DNA of 64,000 nucleotides from Rhodococcus sp. ARC_M5 (GTDB lineage: Bacteria > Actinomycetota > Actinomycetes > Mycobacteriales > Mycobacteriaceae): positions 434,001 through 498,000 of the forward strand of contig NZ_JALGQE010000001.1 in assembly GCF_022810405.1 (NCBI RefSeq), written 5' to 3'. The notes under the pieces were generated by a model, which was given only the letters and a program-made list of their open reading frames with translations, had not been told where the DNA came from and did not search any database. How positions within the stretch are numbered: the stretch's first letter is position 1; each line of letters begins with the position of its first letter. A program made the translations under genes and the position numbers. Shown piece after piece: positions 45,418 to 54,044 of the stretch.

Positions 45418-46713
45418 TCAGATTCCGAGATCGCGGTCGAGCAGATCGATACGCGCGCTGACCTGCCCGTAGAGCGCGGAATCTCTGCTCAGGGTGGATC
45501 GGTAGGCCTCCCAGGCGACCACATCCGAGCGACCGTGAATGGACGATGTCCACTGGGCCAGCAGCACCGGATCCCCGAGTCGGAGCAGCGCTGCCTGCAT
45601 TCGAGACCGCAGTTCCTCGCGGATCTCCTCGATACCGGGCGCGGACGATCCGGGTAGCACCGGGCCGGAGTAGATCCGAAGGGCGGCGTCGACGTCGCCG
45701 CGATCGAGGGCGCGGCGAATATCGCCGACGTCGGAGGACAACTCTCCGACCAGACGGTAGGGGCGCGACGCCAGGCCTGCGGTTCCGAATGTCTTACGTA
45801 GTCTCGACATCTCGGCGCGGATGGTCACGGAGTCGAGCTCGTGCTCGTCGAGCAGCACGGCGAGGTGGTCGGAACTGAGGCCCTCGGGATGCTCACCGAG
45901 CAGAAGCAGGATCTCCGCGTGTCGTTGAGAGAGCGGTATCCGGCCGGAACTCCGCACCAATCCGGGCCGACCAGATCCGAGAACTTCGAGCCGGGGAGCT
46001 GTGTCGCCCAACGATTTCGGTGAATTCATCAAATGCAGCCGCAACTCGGATTCGGCCGCGGCGACGGTGGCACGGACCAGCGAGAGCACCTCGGGTACCG
46101 CAACGCGCGGGCCACCGGTGATGTCGATGGCTCCCAGAATGTGGCCACTGGTGGGGTGGTGCACCGGGGCCGCCGAGCAGCTCCACTCGTGCACCGAACG
46201 CGAGAAGTGCTCGGACGCGAAGATCTGCACGCTGTGGTCGACCGCGAGCGCAGTACCCGGGGCATTGGTGCCCTTGCTCTCCTCGCTCCAGTCGACCCCC
46301 TCGGCGAAGTCCATCGTGAGCGCTCGGTCCTTCGCCGCGGAATCACCCTCGACCCACAGCAGCCGGCCCTCGGCGTCGGAGATGGCGACGAGCAATCCGG
46401 TGTCCGACGCGTCCTCGACCAGCAGCTTGCGGATGACCGGCCTGATGATGGCCATCGGATGCCCGTTGCGGTAGCGCTCGAGATCCGGCCCGGTCAACGC
46501 GGGAGTGTCGTTTCCGCCGTCGGGATCGACGCCCTTGGTGCGACTACGCATCCACGAATCGAGTACGACCGAGCGAACCGTCGAACCGTGAGTACGAATG
46601 TCGTCGACGAAAGATTGATGGGCACTGGACATTTGGCGCGCGAGCACAGCGATGTCCTCGCCGGGGCGCACTGCGACCCAGGGGTTGCCGCCACTGTCCG
46701 ATCGGCTTGCCAT
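45418..46713 (-). CDS. GAF-domain HTH transcriptional regulator (AcoR-like, without the sigma-54 ATPase domain)
   Basis: 431 residues from ATG 46713, with GGAGGA 8 nt upstream; an upstream in-frame start nine codons earlier is less well supported. The N-terminal half resembles AcoR-type sensors (SWMRSRTKGVDPD, GLLVAISDAEGRLLWVEGD, SEESKGTNAPGTAL, HHPTSGHILGAIDITGG), a GAF sensory domain. The second half has a winged-helix segment (LSQRHAEILLLL...HELDSVTIRAEMSRLRK). No AAA+ sigma-54 activator domain is present. It probably controls the adjacent aldehyde dehydrogenase/DUF779 pair in response to aldehyde or alcohol; that assignment rests on position. Confidence 0.85.
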   Translation of the reverse strand: MASRSDSGGNPWVAVRPGEDIAVLARQMSSAHQSFVDDIRTHGSTVRSVVLDSWMRSRTKGVDPDGGNDTPALTGPDLERYRNGHPMAIIRPVIRKLLVEDASDTGLLVAISDAEGRLLWVEGDSAAKDRALTMDFAEGVDWSEESKGTNAPGTALAVDHSVQIFASEHFSRSVHEWSCSAAPVHHPTSGHILGAIDITGGPRVAVPEVLSLVRATVAAAESELRLHLMNSPKSLGDTAPRLEVLGSGRPGLVRSSGRIPLSQRHAEILLLLGEHPEGLSSDHLAVLLDEHELDSVTIRAEMSRLRKTFGTAGLASRPYRLVGELSSDVGDIRRALDRGDVDAALRIYSGPVLPGSSAPGIEEIREELRSRMQAALLRLGDPVLLAQWTSSIHGRSDVVAWEAYRSTLSRDSALYGQVSARIDLLDRDLGI

Positions 46714-46821
46714 TCGACGCTTCCTCCGTGACCTGTCCACATCGCTGTAACCCAGCTCACAAGCAAGGATACAGCCGGGGCCGACGGAACGGCGGTGGCC
46801 GGTCCCGCCGACCGCGAGCGC

Positions 46822-46959
46822 CTACTTCTTCTTGACTGCCGAGGTGATGATGTCGTTGCTGGTGTCACCGCTCGACTTGGCCCGCTTGTCGGCGCGCTTG
46901 TCCTTGAGTGATTTGCCGGATTTCTTGGTCATCGTGTTGCGGGGCGATTTGTCCGACAT
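46822..46959 (-). CDS. Small basic conserved actinobacterial protein
   Basis: 45 residues from ATG 46959: MSDKSPRNTMTKKSGKSLKD and a Lys/Arg-rich continuation ending AVKKK. It is strongly basic with no membrane segment or cysteine. Similar short lysine-rich proteins (KSGKSLKxKR type) recur in mycobacteria and rhodococci without a known function; nucleic-acid association is possible. It lies between the regulator gene and mftG, with its own short leader. Confidence 0.6.
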   Translation of the reverse strand: MSDKSPRNTMTKKSGKSLKDKRADKRAKSSGDTSNDIITSAVKKK

Positions 46960-46976
46960 AGCAGTAACCCATCTAT

Positions 46977-46998
46977 TGGGGAACCTGAACGGTCCCCA
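46977..46998. terminator. GC hairpin between mftG and the small basic protein gene
   Basis: TGGGG-a-ACC, loop TGAAC, GGTCCCCA: an eight-pair stem with one bulged A, in the 126-bp gap downstream of mftG. It could end the mftEFG transcript, or sit in the leader of the small gene. No T-run follows on the minus strand. Confidence 0.35.
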
Positions 46999-47053
46999 GA
47001 CCACGAACGCTACGCCTTCACACGACTGCGGTGGTCAACTCCTGCACACCGCC

Positions 47054-47110
47054 TCATTCCGCAGGCTCCACTCCCATCCACCGGGTCATTCCGCAGGCTC
47101 CACTCCCATC
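47054..47110. repeat. 25-bp direct repeat at the 3' end of mftG
   Basis: TCATTCCGCAGGCTCCACTC plus CCATC occurs twice, exactly, at 47054-47078 and 47086-47110, with a 7-bp spacer. The second copy is the last codons and stop of mftG; the first lies just past the stop. It looks like a local tandem duplication of the gene end. Confidence 0.85.
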
Positions 47111-48570
47111 AGCGCCACGGCACGCTCCGCGAACATGATGGCCGTCGCATGCGGGCCGCGACTGGGCACCACCGGGAACGCCGAGGTATCGACCACGAAG
47201 ACTCCGTCCACCCCGCGCACGCGGCAGTGATCGTCGAGCACCGACTCCGGATCGGACTCGGGCCCCATCTTGGCGCTACCGGACATGTGCAGCGACGTGC
47301 CGAGTGCCGCGAGAGGGTCGTCGATCGCGGGCACTTCGACCTCGACCGCCATGGACGGCGATGCGAGCAACTCGCGCGCCAGTTCGACGCCACCTCGCAT
47401 CGCCCGCCGGTCACCGTCGGATTCGAGATAGCGGTATCTCACGTCCGGGGCCTCGAACGGATCCGTGCTGCGCAGCGTGATGCTCCCTCGCGCCGTCGAG
47501 CGCATGAGGCCGACCCCGAACACGTGCGGCACACGCGAGAGACCGGAGATCAGTTGGTCGAACCTCCTGGTGTACGGCCTGATTTCCACCTCGCCCGCAT
47601 GCAGAACCGCCTCCAGCGCAGGCGATGGCGTCGACCTGTCGTTCTTCGCGACGAAGGGAACGGCAACCTCGGGATGATCGCTGAAACCGTGACCTACTCC
47701 CGGACTGTCGGCGGTGACCGAAATGCCAAGCGCAGCAGATCCTTCGGACGGTCCTATGCCGGATCGAAGCAACAGAGCGGGGGTGTGCACCGCGCCGGCC
47801 GAGACGACGACGGTGTCCGACTCGACGACTCTGTGTACGCCGTCGACGATGATCTCGACCCCGATCACCCTGTTGCCCTTGAACATCAACGACGACACCG
47901 TCGAATTACCCTGCACTCGTAAGTTCTTTCGTCCCGCGACCGGCAAAAGATAAGCCAGAGCGGCACTTACGCGTGTTCCGTCGAAGACGTTCGACGGAAC
48001 GATGCCCACTCCCCCGGCGGCAGCGTCCGGCGAGTTCATGTCCTCACGGAATCGAAAGCCCGCGTTCGTGGCCGAATCCACGAATGCCGCCGTCAGGGGA
48101 TGTCGATCCTGCATCGGAGCGCGCGAGACCGGCATCGGCCCGCGGGTGCCGTGCCACCGCCCCCTCGCTCCGGCGTCGAGGTCGGTTTCGGAGCCGATGT
48201 AGAACGGCAGGACCTGATCGAAAGACCACGCCGACTGCGGCCAGGCGTCGAAGTCGCCAGGCGCGGCGCGGATGAAGTAGCCGCCGTTCACTGCTCCGGA
48301 GCCTCCCAGGACCCGACCTCGCGCAATCGTCCGTGAGACACCCGCCGCGAGTTCGGCCGGATAGGTTCCCACCCATTCGCTACCGGGGCCGATGGGAAGC
48401 GTCGACGCGTCGAGCAAGGCCGCCGGGACATCGGCGACGCCGGGGAATGCCGGTCCGGCTTCGAGCAACAGCACCGACCGATCGGGATTCTCGCTGAGCC
48501 GTGCGGCGACGACGCAGCCGCAGGAGCCACCTCCGACGACGATGACGTCGGCGAACTCGGTGGGGTTCAC
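47086..48570 (-). CDS. mftG: Mycofactocin-system GMC oxidoreductase
   Basis: 494 residues starting at GTG 48570. It has an N-terminal FAD-binding GxGxxG-type motif VVGGGSCGCVVAARL, GRVLGGSGAVNGG typical of GMC enzymes, and C-terminal HMSGSAKMG and SRGPHATAIMFAERA. MftG is known as the mycofactocinol dehydrogenase that passes electrons from reduced mycofactocin to the respiratory chain, needed in mycobacteria for growth on ethanol. It is the last gene of the mftE-mftF-mftG run, 33 bp after mftF. It lies near the acetaldehyde/ethanolamine genes, which matches that role. Confidence 0.92.
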   Translation of the reverse strand: MNPTEFADVIVVGGGSCGCVVAARLSENPDRSVLLLEAGPAFPGVADVPAALLDASTLPIGPGSEWVGTYPAELAAGVSRTIARGRVLGGSGAVNGGYFIRAAPGDFDAWPQSAWSFDQVLPFYIGSETDLDAGARGRWHGTRGPMPVSRAPMQDRHPLTAAFVDSATNAGFRFREDMNSPDAAAGGVGIVPSNVFDGTRVSAALAYLLPVAGRKNLRVQGNSTVSSLMFKGNRVIGVEIIVDGVHRVVESDTVVVSAGAVHTPALLLRSGIGPSEGSAALGISVTADSPGVGHGFSDHPEVAVPFVAKNDRSTPSPALEAVLHAGEVEIRPYTRRFDQLISGLSRVPHVFGVGLMRSTARGSITLRSTDPFEAPDVRYRYLESDGDRRAMRGGVELARELLASPSMAVEVEVPAIDDPLAALGTSLHMSGSAKMGPESDPESVLDDHCRVRGVDGVFVVDTSAFPVVPSRGPHATAIMFAERAVALMGVEPAE

Positions 48571-48603
48571 ACCGTCGACGAGGCCGGCCGGGATCGCACC
48601 ACG

Positions 48604-50130
48604 TCAGCCGTCGAGTCGAGGCTTGAGCGCGTCCAGGCTGCGAGCTGCCAGTGCACCGCGCCACAGCCCCGCGCCGTAGGCGACGTCGTCGGCTCGCTTG
48701 TAGAAGGCATACCGAACGGGATCGAGGCCCCCGAGTTCACGGTGCTTGTACCAATCCGAGAATGCCTCTGCCACAGCCAATCCGAGCGCTATTCTACGAA
48801 TACGGCTCGACAGCAGCACGGCGAGCAGGGTGATCGGCCAATAGTGCCGACACAGAGCCGACGCCAGTTGCCACAAACCCGCCACGAAACCCTCTGCCGC
48901 CAGAATGGCTGCGATGCGAGTGGGCTGATCCAGACCGACGAACATTCTGCGAAGACGGACGATCGTCACGCCGAGCGTGGCGGCCGCGCCGACGAGCCCG
49001 AGCCGCGTCAGACTGGCGGCAAGCAGGCAGGCCACCAACGTCCACGGAGACATGGCGATCGGCGGCACCATTCCCGGATGCCGAGCGGACAACGGTGTGG
49101 CACCGGTCCCGTAGAACAGCTTGCGCGCGAACCACTCGCCGAAGGTGACGCGATGCTCGTGCGCGACGTGGGCGACGGGCTCGTACCGCAGCCGCCACCC
49201 CGCCTCCTGCAATCGCCAGCACAGGTCCACGTCCTCGGCCACGTGCATCGACTCGTCGAACCCGTCGCAGTCCATCGCCACGGATCGGCGGATCAGCATC
49301 GCGGCGCTGGGGACGTACGAGACCGAGCTACCTGCCCGCACCGCCGCTTCCTTGCGGCCCAGGTCGAGCGACGAGCGAGCGTGTTCGTACCGGGCGAGAG
49401 CACTGCCCTCGGGCTCGAGGGCGACGATGCGGGGTGCCACCAGAGCAACCGCCGGATCCGAGAAGTGACCCAGCATCACCTCGAGCCACCCCTTACGCGG
49501 GACGACGTCCGAATCCAGAAATGCCACGAAACCTGTTGTTGCACAGCGCAAGCCAGTGTTTCGCGCCGCAGCCGGCCCGCGTGAGTGCTCGTGCCGCAAC
49601 ACCGTCACACTGCCCACGCTCCACGAGATCTGCGGCATGGCGACCGGGACGTCGGACCCGTCGTCGACGATGATCACGTGCAATCCGTGCAGCGCCGCGA
49701 TCAGTCGCCCCAGCCCTGCCTCGTTGTTCTTGAGCGGTACGACGACGGTGACGTCCGACGGCGACGGGATCGACATCGGCCGCGGGTTCCCGACCCCGGA
49801 GTCCAGCAGCTTGCGCGCCACGAGAGCGGACTGCGAATCCGTCACTTCGATGAATCCGTCGCCGATCATCGCCGCAGCGGTCGGTGCGAGCTTGAGCATG
49901 CGTGTCGGTGAACCACCGATCAGGACGCGTCCTTCGGAGAAAGTGCGTACGCGTGGATCGACTCGCACCCCGAAGCCGTCAGGCAACCGACCTTCACCCA
50001 TCAGGAGATCGTAAGCGGACAAGCCGCCGGAGTGTCGGCCACCCGAGAAATCGGAAGGAACATACCTGGCCCCCGTTTCTCGCGGCGTCACGACGGACCC
50101 CCCAGCAGGCGATTCACCGGATTCGGTCAT
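48604..50130 (-). CDS. mftF: Mycofactocin glycosyltransferase
   Basis: 508 residues from ATG 50130, overlapping the mftE stop by 4 nt; an earlier in-frame start would lie inside mftE. It has a GT2-type catalytic domain: [40 protein letters not shown] (metal-binding DxD) and [14 protein letters not shown]. Several hydrophobic segments follow from about residue 350, so it is probably membrane-associated. MftF adds the oligoglucose chain to the mycofactocin core. Position and sequence both fit. Confidence 0.93.
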   Translation of the reverse strand: MTESGESPAGGSVVTPRETGARYVPSDFSGGRHSGGLSAYDLLMGEGRLPDGFGVRVDPRVRTFSEGRVLIGGSPTRMLKLAPTAAAMIGDGFIEVTDSQSALVARKLLDSGVGNPRPMSIPSPSDVTVVVPLKNNEAGLGRLIAALHGLHVIIVDDGSDVPVAMPQISWSVGSVTVLRHEHSRGPAAARNTGLRCATTGFVAFLDSDVVPRKGWLEVMLGHFSDPAVALVAPRIVALEPEGSALARYEHARSSLDLGRKEAAVRAGSSVSYVPSAAMLIRRSVAMDCDGFDESMHVAEDVDLCWRLQEAGWRLRYEPVAHVAHEHRVTFGEWFARKLFYGTGATPLSARHPGMVPPIAMSPWTLVACLLAASLTRLGLVGAAATLGVTIVRLRRMFVGLDQPTRIAAILAAEGFVAGLWQLASALCRHYWPITLLAVLLSSRIRRIALGLAVAEAFSDWYKHRELGGLDPVRYAFYKRADDVAYGAGLWRGALAARSLDALKPRLDG

Positions 50131-50813
50131 GCGATCACACCGTGCTCGGAGGGACTCCATCTGCGCACCGCCTCGGCGGCGCGGGCGCTGAGGGCCTCGA
50201 ACAGTCGTCTACCCTCCTCCGAATCGGCCCCGGTGGGATCGCCGAGCACACCGTTGGCAGTGATCGGTGCCAATCCACCGTCGCGAAGTGCCGGGAGCAG
50301 CGCGGCAATGTCGGTCACATTTCCCACCTGTGCCTTCGTCATGTCCACCGCCTCGGGCGAAAGGTGCAGTAGCAACGACGTTTCGGTCCGTCCGGCGTGA
50401 GCATCTGCTCCTGGTACGGCGCATGGGAACCACACGACATCGCGTCCCTCGTACCGGAGCAGCAGCACTGCGGATCGCACGGTGGGCCCGTTCCCACCGT
50501 GCCCGTTGACGAACACCACCCGCTGGGCCCACCGGCAGGCGGAGCGTCCGTACTCCACCAGGAGCGTTTCGAGCGCAGCGGCGCCGATCGAGACGGTGCC
50601 GGGAAAACCCTCGTGCTCGCCGCTCGCCCCGTATGCGATGGCGGGAGCCACGACCGCGTCCGGGATGCTGCGGGCGACGGCGTCGGCGATACGAGTGTCG
50701 GTGTCGAGGGGAAGGTGCGGCCCGTGTTGTTCGATCGAACCGACCGGCACGACGAGGGTCCTCGAACCGTCGACGTCCGTCCAGTACTGCGCGCCGAGGG
50801 GATCCGTGGCCAT
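50127..50813 (-). CDS. mftE: Mycofactocin-system creatininase-family peptidase
   Basis: 228 residues from ATG 50813. Creatininase-fold metal motifs are [30 protein letters not shown] and HAGRTETSL. MftE removes the C-terminal Val-Tyr-derived dipeptide from MftC-modified MftA, releasing the AHDP scaffold. It leads mftE-mftF-mftG. Normally it follows mftD directly; here ~7.5 kb of unrelated genes lie between. The gene therefore needs its own promoter, in the 70-bp gap shared with the divergent GntR gene. Confidence 0.93.
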   Translation of the reverse strand: MATDPLGAQYWTDVDGSRTLVVPVGSIEQHGPHLPLDTDTRIADAVARSIPDAVVAPAIAYGASGEHEGFPGTVSIGAAALETLLVEYGRSACRWAQRVVFVNGHGGNGPTVRSAVLLLRYEGRDVVWFPCAVPGADAHAGRTETSLLLHLSPEAVDMTKAQVGNVTDIAALLPALRDGGLAPITANGVLGDPTGADSEEGRRLFEALSARAAEAVRRWSPSEHGVIA

Positions 50814-50883
50814 GGACGCAGATGCTATCGGATGGAACGGAACCGTCACGCCGCCGAAACACACCGTCGCTAATGTTCGAGTC

Positions 50884-51609
50884 GTGCCACCCCGCCGTCG
50901 GTCCATATTGCTCTCGCAATTGTCGATATCGACTCCCGGTGGACCGCAACCGGCAATTCTACGAGAATTGCGGCGGGTAATTCTCGCCGGCGACGCTCCA
51001 CCGAATACCCCGATTCCACTCAACGAAGTGGCGGAACTGTTCGGAGTGAGCCGAATTCCGGTGCGAGAATCCCTCAAGACACTGATCGGTGAGGGATTGG
51101 TCGATCATCGACCGAACCTCGGCTACACGGTCGCTCAGCTGACCGCCGCCGAACTTCGCGAAATGTACATCGTGCGAGAGGTTCTCGAGACTGCAGCACT
51201 TCCGGTCGCGGTCGATCTGGCGACCGACACCGACCGCGAACACCTCATCGAGGTCAACAGGCAACTCGAGGCCTCCCTCGCCCAGGACGACTCGCGGGAA
51301 TATCACCGCCTCTCACGTGAATTCCACCTGTCGCTGACGCGCCCGTCCCGAATGCACAGATTGCTGCACATGCTCGAATCCGCCTGGAACATCACCGAAC
51401 CCGTGCAACCCATGGTGCATGTCGCCGGGTCCGACCGCGCGTCTCTGCACAGCGACCACGCCGACATGCTCACGGCGTTTCTCGCCGGCGATTCCGCGGG
51501 ACTGCTCAGCGCAGCACAGCATCACCACACGCGCCTCAATTCGGTCATTTCCACACTGTCGAACGATCACGGATTGTTTGCCGATCCGCCCGCGGAAACG
51601 CCCCGCTGA
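50884..51609 (+). CDS. GntR-family regulator with FCD ligand domain
   Basis: About 241 residues from GTG 50884. It has an N-terminal winged helix (LNEVAELFGVSRIPVRESLKTLIGEGL) and an all-helical FCD domain (REMYIVREVLETAAL, YHRLSREFHLSL, HADMLTAF) with Asp/His residues that often hold a metal. It is divergent from mftE and directly upstream of the NCS1 permease and racemase genes, so it most likely controls that catabolic pair. Given the 70-bp shared gap, control of mftEFG is also conceivable. Confidence 0.88.
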   Translation: MPPRRRSILLSQLSISTPGGPQPAILRELRRVILAGDAPPNTPIPLNEVAELFGVSRIPVRESLKTLIGEGLVDHRPNLGYTVAQLTAAELREMYIVREVLETAALPVAVDLATDTDREHLIEVNRQLEASLAQDDSREYHRLSREFHLSLTRPSRMHRLLHMLESAWNITEPVQPMVHVAGSDRASLHSDHADMLTAFLAGDSAGLLSAAQHHHTRLNSVISTLSNDHGLFADPPAETPR

Positions 51610-51717
51610 AGATATATCGCTCACGTCACGAGTGCGCAACACTTCGCCGCTAACTTTTCCTCATTCACTCGTTCATCTCCTTCGTTCGTCTCATACGCCA
51701 TGCCGTCAGGAGCATCG

Positions 51718-53271
51718 ATGACAGATACAGCGCACGGTCCCGCCCAAACGGGAGATCTCGTGGAAGCCGCGGGCCACCCCGTCGGTGGTGGACTGATCAA
51801 GGACAGCTACGACCCTCGCCTGACGAACGAGGATCTCGCTCCGCTGAAGAAGCAGACCTGGACCTCGTACAACCTCTTCGCCTTCTGGATGTCCGATGTG
51901 CACTCGGTCGGCGGCTACGTGACCGCGGGCAGCCTGTTCGCGCTCGGTTTGGCCAGTTGGCAGGTGCTGATCGCATTGCTGGTCGGCATCACGATCGTCT
52001 ACTTCTTCTGCAACCTCGTCGCCAAGCCGAGCCAGGTGTCGGGAGTTCCGTATCCGGTCATCTGTCGCAGCGTGTTCGGTGTGCTCGGTGCCAACATTCC
52101 GGCGATCATCCGTGGCTTGATAGCGGTTGCCTGGTACGGCATTCAGACGTTCTTGGCGTCGGCTGCCCTCGACATCGTGCTGATCAAACTGTTCCCGTCT
52201 CTCGGTCCGTACGCCGTCACCGCCGACTACGGTTTCGCCGGGCTCTCGTTGCTCGGTTGGGCGAGCTTCCTGTTCCTCTGGGTCGTCCAGGCCGCGGTGT
52301 TCTGGCGCGGGATGGAATCGATCCGCAAGTTCATAGATTTCTGCGGCCCTGCCGTCTACGTCGTGATGTTCATGTTGTGCGGCTATCTCATCTGGAAAGC
52401 CGGCTGGGGCGCAATCGATCTGACCCTCGGCGACGTCGAGTACACCGGCTTCAGCGCGGTTCCCGTCATGCTGGGAGCCATTGCGCTCGTCGTCTCGTAT
52501 TTCTCCGGTCCGATGCTCAACTTCGGTGACTTCTCTCGCTACGGAAAGTCGTACGCCGCCGTCAAGAAGGGCAACTTCCTCGGTCTGCCCATCAACTTCC
52601 TGGTCTTCTCCATCCTCGTCGTCGTCACCGCATCGCTGACTCTGCCGGTGTTCGGTGAGCTGATCACCGACCCCGTCGAGACGGTCGCCCGCATCGACAG
52701 CACCTTCGCCATCGTCCTCGGTGCCCTCACCTTTGCCATCGCGACGGTCGGCATCAACATCGTCGCCAACTTCATCGCTCCGGCATTCGACTTCTCCAAC
52801 GTCAGCCCGCAACGCATCAGCTGGCGCGCGGGTGGCATGATCGCGGCAGTGGGTTCGGTACTGATCACCCCGTGGAACCTGTACAACAATCCCGAGGTCA
52901 TCCACCTGACGCTCGAGACACTGGGCGCGTTCATCGGGCCACTGTTCGGAATCCTGATCGCCGATTACTACCTGATCCGTAAGCAGCATGTGGCGGTCGA
53001 CGAACTCTTCTCGATGTCCAAGACAGGCCTGTACTGGTATTCGAAGGGCTACAACCCGGCGGCGGTGTACGCGACCGTCGCGGGCGCGGCGGTGGCGATG
53101 TTCACCGTGCTGTTCAACGGAGCCGTCGACGGGCTGGAGATCGCCGGTATGTCCACCGCTTCCAAGTACAGCTGGTTCATCGGTTGTGGCATCGGATTCG
53201 CCTCGTACTACTTCCTCGCGACGCGAACCAAGCTGGCCGTCACCAACTTCGACGCTCCAGTGAAGGCATAG
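51718..53271 (+). CDS. NCS1-family permease (hydantoin/allantoin/nucleobase type)
   Basis: 517 residues; ATG 51718 chosen because AGGAG lies 6 nt upstream, over an ATG six codons earlier. It has about 12 hydrophobic segments with NCS1 signatures: WTSYNLFAFWMSDVHSVGGY in the first helix, GVPYPVICRSVFG, IRGLIAVAWYGIQTFLAS, and GILIADYYLIRK. It imports hydantoins, allantoin or nucleobases across the inner membrane (Mhp1/PucI relatives). Pairing with a hydantoin-type racemase 10 bp downstream favours a hydantoin or ureide. Confidence 0.9.
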   Translation: MTDTAHGPAQTGDLVEAAGHPVGGGLIKDSYDPRLTNEDLAPLKKQTWTSYNLFAFWMSDVHSVGGYVTAGSLFALGLASWQVLIALLVGITIVYFFCNLVAKPSQVSGVPYPVICRSVFGVLGANIPAIIRGLIAVAWYGIQTFLASAALDIVLIKLFPSLGPYAVTADYGFAGLSLLGWASFLFLWVVQAAVFWRGMESIRKFIDFCGPAVYVVMFMLCGYLIWKAGWGAIDLTLGDVEYTGFSAVPVMLGAIALVVSYFSGPMLNFGDFSRYGKSYAAVKKGNFLGLPINFLVFSILVVVTASLTLPVFGELITDPVETVARIDSTFAIVLGALTFAIATVGINIVANFIAPAFDFSNVSPQRISWRAGGMIAAVGSVLITPWNLYNNPEVIHLTLETLGAFIGPLFGILIADYYLIRKQHVAVDELFSMSKTGLYWYSKGYNPAAVYATVAGAAVAMFTVLFNGAVDGLEIAGMSTASKYSWFIGCGIGFASYYFLATRTKLAVTNFDAPVKA

Positions 53272-53281
53272 GATCTGTTTC

Positions 53282-54031
53282 GTGCTCATCAAGGTCATCA
53301 ACCCGAACACCACCAGTTCGATGACCGCAACGATCGGTGATTGTGCCCGGGCCGTGGTAGGCCCGGGCACGGTCGTCGACGCGGTCAGCCCCTCGATGGG
53401 GCCCGTTTCGATCGAGAGTCACGTCGACGAGGCGCTCAGCGTCCCCGGCATTCTCGCCGAGATCGCCCGCGGCGAGGCCGCTGGTGTCGACGGTTACGTC
53501 ATCGCCTGCTTCGGAGATCCCGGTATCGACGCAGCCCGCGAGCTGGCGGCCGGGCCGGTCGTCGGCATCGCCGAGGCGGCCATGCACGCCGCGAGCTTCC
53601 TGGGCCGAGGATTCAGCGTCGTCACCACCCTCGGACGCACCATCGGGCGTGCCCAGGATCTGGCGAACCACTACGGCTTCGGACGCCACTGCCTCGGCAT
53701 CCATGCGTGCGAACTGCCGGTCCTCGATCTCGAGACCGACCCCGATGCCCGCAAGATCGTCACCGAGGCGTGCCGCGTCGCCGTCGAAACGGACGGCAGC
53801 GACGCCGTCGTGCTCGGATGCGCGGGCATGGCCGATCTGTGCCAACACATTTCGGCCGAGATCGGAGTACCGGTGGTCGACGGTGTGGCCGCGGGAACCC
53901 TGTTCGTGCAATCCCTCGTCGCCTTGGGTCTGAGCACCGGAAAGCGTGGCGAATTCGCCACGCCGACAGCCAAGCTCTACACGGGGATGCTCGAAGGTTT
54001 CAGCAGGCCTCCCGCTGACCCGATCCGGTAA
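53282..54031 (+). CDS. Aspartate/glutamate-hydantoin racemase family protein
   Basis: 249 residues starting at GTG 53282, 10 bp after the permease stop. Begins LIKVINPNTTSSMT, the family's phosphate/substrate loop. The two catalytic cysteines are in VIACFGDPG (about residue 76) and VLGCAGMADL (about 180), both present. The fold inverts a carbon centre without cofactor; hydantoin racemases and allantoin racemase are the closest functional classes. No hydantoinase or carbamoylase is in the window, so the pathway is incomplete here. Its stop is 13 bp from the convergent STAND gene stop. Confidence 0.88.
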   Translation: MLIKVINPNTTSSMTATIGDCARAVVGPGTVVDAVSPSMGPVSIESHVDEALSVPGILAEIARGEAAGVDGYVIACFGDPGIDAARELAAGPVVGIAEAAMHAASFLGRGFSVVTTLGRTIGRAQDLANHYGFGRHCLGIHACELPVLDLETDPDARKIVTEACRVAVETDGSDAVVLGCAGMADLCQHISAEIGVPVVDGVAAGTLFVQSLVALGLSTGKRGEFATPTAKLYTGMLEGFSRPPADPIR

Positions 54032-54044
54032 GCGCTTCCACCCA

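Noticed and set aside
50482..50883. Upstream extension of the GntR regulator to an earlier ATG
   Set aside because: That part runs antisense through mftE and lacks family similarity; the GTG at 50884 gives the usual protein length.
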